From NCBI RefSeq assembly GCF_026213295.1, contig NC_079420.1, forward strand, positions 13,118,374 through 13,182,373: a stretch of 64,000 nucleotides of DNA. Direction: 5' to 3'. The position numbers and the translations under genes are program-made. Source of the stretch: Gadus chalcogrammus (taxonomy: Eukaryota; Chordata; Actinopteri; Gadiformes; Gadidae). Below the pieces are notes generated by a model, which made no database searches, was not told where the DNA came from, and worked only from the letters and a program-made list of their open reading frames with translations. Positions 62,001 to 64,000 of this stretch are shown piece after piece (within the stretch, counting starts at the first letter, position 1; the number at the start of each line of letters is the position of its first letter).

Positions 62001-63197
62001 ATGACACAGCGGAGGCCTCAGCGTTCAGAATAATCTCCCTTCAAGTATCCCCACAAAAAGTAAAAAAGGTAAATGCCACCTGAATGAGTTCCTCCCTGTT
62101 GTCAAACTCTGTGACCAGAAGGTTCTCTCCGTCGGAGAGCCTGGTGAGGGACACGCAGAGCCTCCCGGAGGCCCAGAGGTGGGCATCGGGGGGCAGGTAG
62201 CGGAGCAAGGAGTCCTGCACCCCCCCCAGGAGGCTGAACGCCGGGTGGAGGACGCTGAGCTGGTGCCTGCGCGCCGCTAGAGCCATGGACATCACATACT
62301 CACAGCAGGTCTCTGCGCGCACGCACGCACGCACACACACACGCACACACACGCACACATGCACACACACATACATGCACACACACACAGTGTTATTGAG
62401 GCACAGGACTATGAACTTAACGATCTACTGGACTTTGCACCTAATACTATTCTGCTCTGCATTTGTGTAAATGAACCTGAAGCAAAACAATTTTTGTTCC
62501 AAACAATTGTTTCTCAACCGATGCATCAGGTGCTCCTTGAGCCAAAAAGGGTTTAAGGAGAAACAAATACATACAGTATATGACATACATGACAAAAATA
62601 CATATGCATACACATACCGGTACATGTACATAGAATGGGTCCCAAACGTAAGTGGTTGGACCTTGACATCAAAATAATCATTTTTTCATCACAACAAGCC
62701 CATTTTATGGCAAATAACATTTCATGTGATCTTTCCCATAAATTGATTAATTTAACCATTTATATGTATTCATTGTATTTAACCAAGTTATATTCTAGAA
62801 ATTGAATCTACTCAATAAATCACAACTATTTAAAATATTGTTTGATCTAATTTTTAATACTATTAAAATCTATTTGCAGAAGCAACATCCATTGCATTTA
62901 ATTTCATTTAAAAAAAAAAAAATTACCGGTGATGTAATCCTTTCATCCTTTTCCATTTATAAATATCTAAAATTATAGGCTGCAAACACACACACACACA
63001 CAAAGAAACTCACCAATGGGAATTCCAACCACGAGACTGGCTGCGACTAAACAACCCGAAGACGCGCCACCGATCTTCGACGCACGGCGAACCAGATGCG
63101 GCGCGTGCTCCAGAATACAGCTCAAGGCTCCCAGGTAATAAAGACTACTGAAGCCACAGCCAGCAAAAGAAATGTTCCACTCCTCTCCTTTAAACAT
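59004..63197 (-). CDS. Patatin-like phospholipase (PNPLA2/3-like), about 9 exons
   Basis: A lipid-droplet acylhydrolase of the adiponutrin/ATGL group. Exons: 63197-63014, 62312-62080, 61945-61880, 61580-61371, 60939-60879, 60777-60595, 59728-59590, about 59424-59342, 59179-59004, giving about 444 codons. The patatin domain starts at once ([20 protein letters not shown]). It has nucleophile motif GASSG in exon 1 and catalytic-Asp motif DGA ([12 protein letters not shown]) in exon 4, so the Ser-Asp dyad is intact. [13 protein letters not shown] and [15 protein letters not shown] match the family. The usual third oxyanion Gly (GCGFLG) is Ser here. A hydrophobic stretch [20 protein letters not shown] lies in exon 7. 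Exon 8 borders are uncertain; an alternative start at 59438 breaks phase. The last exon is weakly conserved but is followed by AATAAA. An upstream in-frame ATG at 63216 is possible. Which of pnpla2, 3 or 5 it is cannot be settled, though proximity to samm50 favours pnpla3. Confidence 0.85.
60053..60158. repeat. 28-bp tandem repeat in pnpla intron 6
   Basis: Three to four copies of a unit AGTTCTGAATGTATCTTTAG plus TGATGAAG with small length differences. Confidence 0.85.
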
Positions 63198-63821
63198 CTT
63201 GTCTAAGTGGTCGATCATCCTGCAACACAAACTCCACAGAAAATTCCAGGCAAATAAAACGTTTAAAACCACTCAAAACTTCCTATCCAATAGTGTAACA
63301 GGCATCCTTTGCCTCATATGCCCTTCACACAGGTTTAAAAACACCAGCGCGATATTGCACAACATACGAGGCTCACGAGTCAGAGTTCAAAATAGACACC
63401 GTGGGTCCAGGTCAGGTCAGATACTATGTGCACATAAGGAGACCCACACATGGCATCTCTTCCTGGCATGAGCTGCATCTTATCTACAGCCAGGTATCTC
63501 CCTGCCTGTTTTGATTTACTTATCTAAAACCATAAAAGCACCGTCTATTAATGTTAACTGGAAAGCCTTTATTGAGAAGATAAGGAATGAAGTGTAAATA
63601 AACAGCAGAGGTTAAATGTATTAAGTTTGAAAAATACTTTTAGATTTTCTTTAAAAAGCAAACTTTTTAAAAAGAATCATTTTTATCATAAAGTTAGTAA
63701 TATCTGCCTTTCTGGACACTGGAGACATTTTGGAAATAAGTAATAAAAGAAAGTATTTGATGTGGGATTTAAATAATAATTAGACAAAATGGACCACAGG
63801 ACCATTTGGACCAGCATAAGA

Positions 63822-63832
63822 ACTTTATTTAT
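63822..63832 (-). promoter_or_regulatory. Poly(A) signal of the right-edge gene
   Basis: Minus-strand GAATAAATAAAG lies shortly after the stop codon at 63844, giving overlapping AATAAA hexamers. It marks the 3' end of the unidentified gene. Confidence 0.6.
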
Positions 63833-63843
63833 TCACACATTAC

Positions 63844-64000
63844 TTATTCATTCATATCCTCTGGTCCCATGTCCGGGGGCCCACCCCCCATGTCTGACTG
63901 CCTGGGGGCCGACCCCTTCTCAGACCCCATCTGTCGGAACCAGCCCACGGCACGGCCCAGGCCTGAGCCCCACCCAGCCCCCTGGTGGTCTGCCGGGCCG
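63844..64000 (-). CDS. C-terminal exon of an unidentified gene (partial)
   Basis: An open minus-strand frame runs from the window edge to a stop at 63846-63844. It encodes about 51 residues rich in Gly, Pro and Met, including WGSGLGRAVGWFRQMGSEKG and ending GPPDMGPEDMNE. The sequence is GC-rich, unlike the AT-rich flank, and AATAAA follows on the same strand within about 25 nt, so it looks like a genuine gene end. I do not recognise the protein. An acceptor may lie at the very edge (CACCAG at about 63980). Confidence 0.6.
   Translation of the reverse strand, partial: GPADHQGAGWGSGLGRAVGWFRQMGSEKGSAPRQSDMGGGPPDMGPEDMNE

Noticed and set aside
62300..62400. AC-rich stretch read as Thr-His repeat, and a possible CRISPR-like array
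   Set aside because: It is a degenerate ACGC/AC microsatellite in pnpla intron 1. There is no repeat-spacer structure anywhere in the window.

Overview
The window is vertebrate nuclear DNA, almost certainly from a ray-finned fish. It has spliced genes with GT-AG introns, two tandem thymine DNA glycosylase genes (a teleost arrangement), many fish-type DNA-transposon remnants and an extreme load of long (AC)n/(TG)n microsatellites. That microsatellite load suggests a cod-like (gadiform) fish, which is inference. No tRNA, rRNA, CRISPR or prokaryote-type operon was seen.

Layout. About 1-23,400 has no gene I can support. It is intergenic or distal intronic DNA holding roughly a dozen long microsatellites, two palindromic DNA-transposon remnants (1906-3114 and 6576-8237), a 42-bp palindrome and a (TG)n/(AC)n hairpin. 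From 24,617 onward the window is gene-dense: api5 (-, 14 exons), samm50 (-, 15 exons), efcab10 (-, 4 exons), uqcc6/brawnin (-, 2 coding exons), tdg copy 1 (+, 10 exons), tdg copy 2 (+, 10 exons), a pnpla3-like patatin lipase (-, about 9 exons) and the last exon of an unidentified gene on the minus strand at the right edge. I rebuilt the exon-intron structures by translating both strands and checking splice sites and reading phase. The api5, samm50, uqcc6 and tdg models close in frame from start to stop. Their lengths are 529 aa for api5, 469 aa for samm50 (equal to the human protein length as I recall it), 75 aa for uqcc6, and 468 and 497 aa for the two tdg copies.

The genes do not form one pathway, but two themes stand out. 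samm50 (outer-membrane beta-barrel assembly) and uqcc6 (complex III assembly) are mitochondrial biogenesis factors. The two tdg genes form a base-excision/DNA-demethylation pair that has diverged in the catalytic pocket and in both tails. samm50 with a pnpla3-type gene, and uqcc6 with tdg, recall neighbour pairs in mammals (from memory), so the window seems to join two ancestral blocks.

Introns and spacers carry datable insertions: a decayed ZBED-type hAT transposon antisense in api5 intron 9, a PIF/Harbinger-type element with a nested hAT-like MITE in samm50 intron 14, and several MITEs with recognisable terminal repeats and target-site duplications. The most interesting signals are the pocket-residue divergence of the two TDG paralogs, the poly-alanine tail of copy 2, a GC-AG intron in samm50, tandem repeats that have copied exon ends with their splice donors (api5, samm50), and three large palindromes. 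I found no clearly new multi-gene system.
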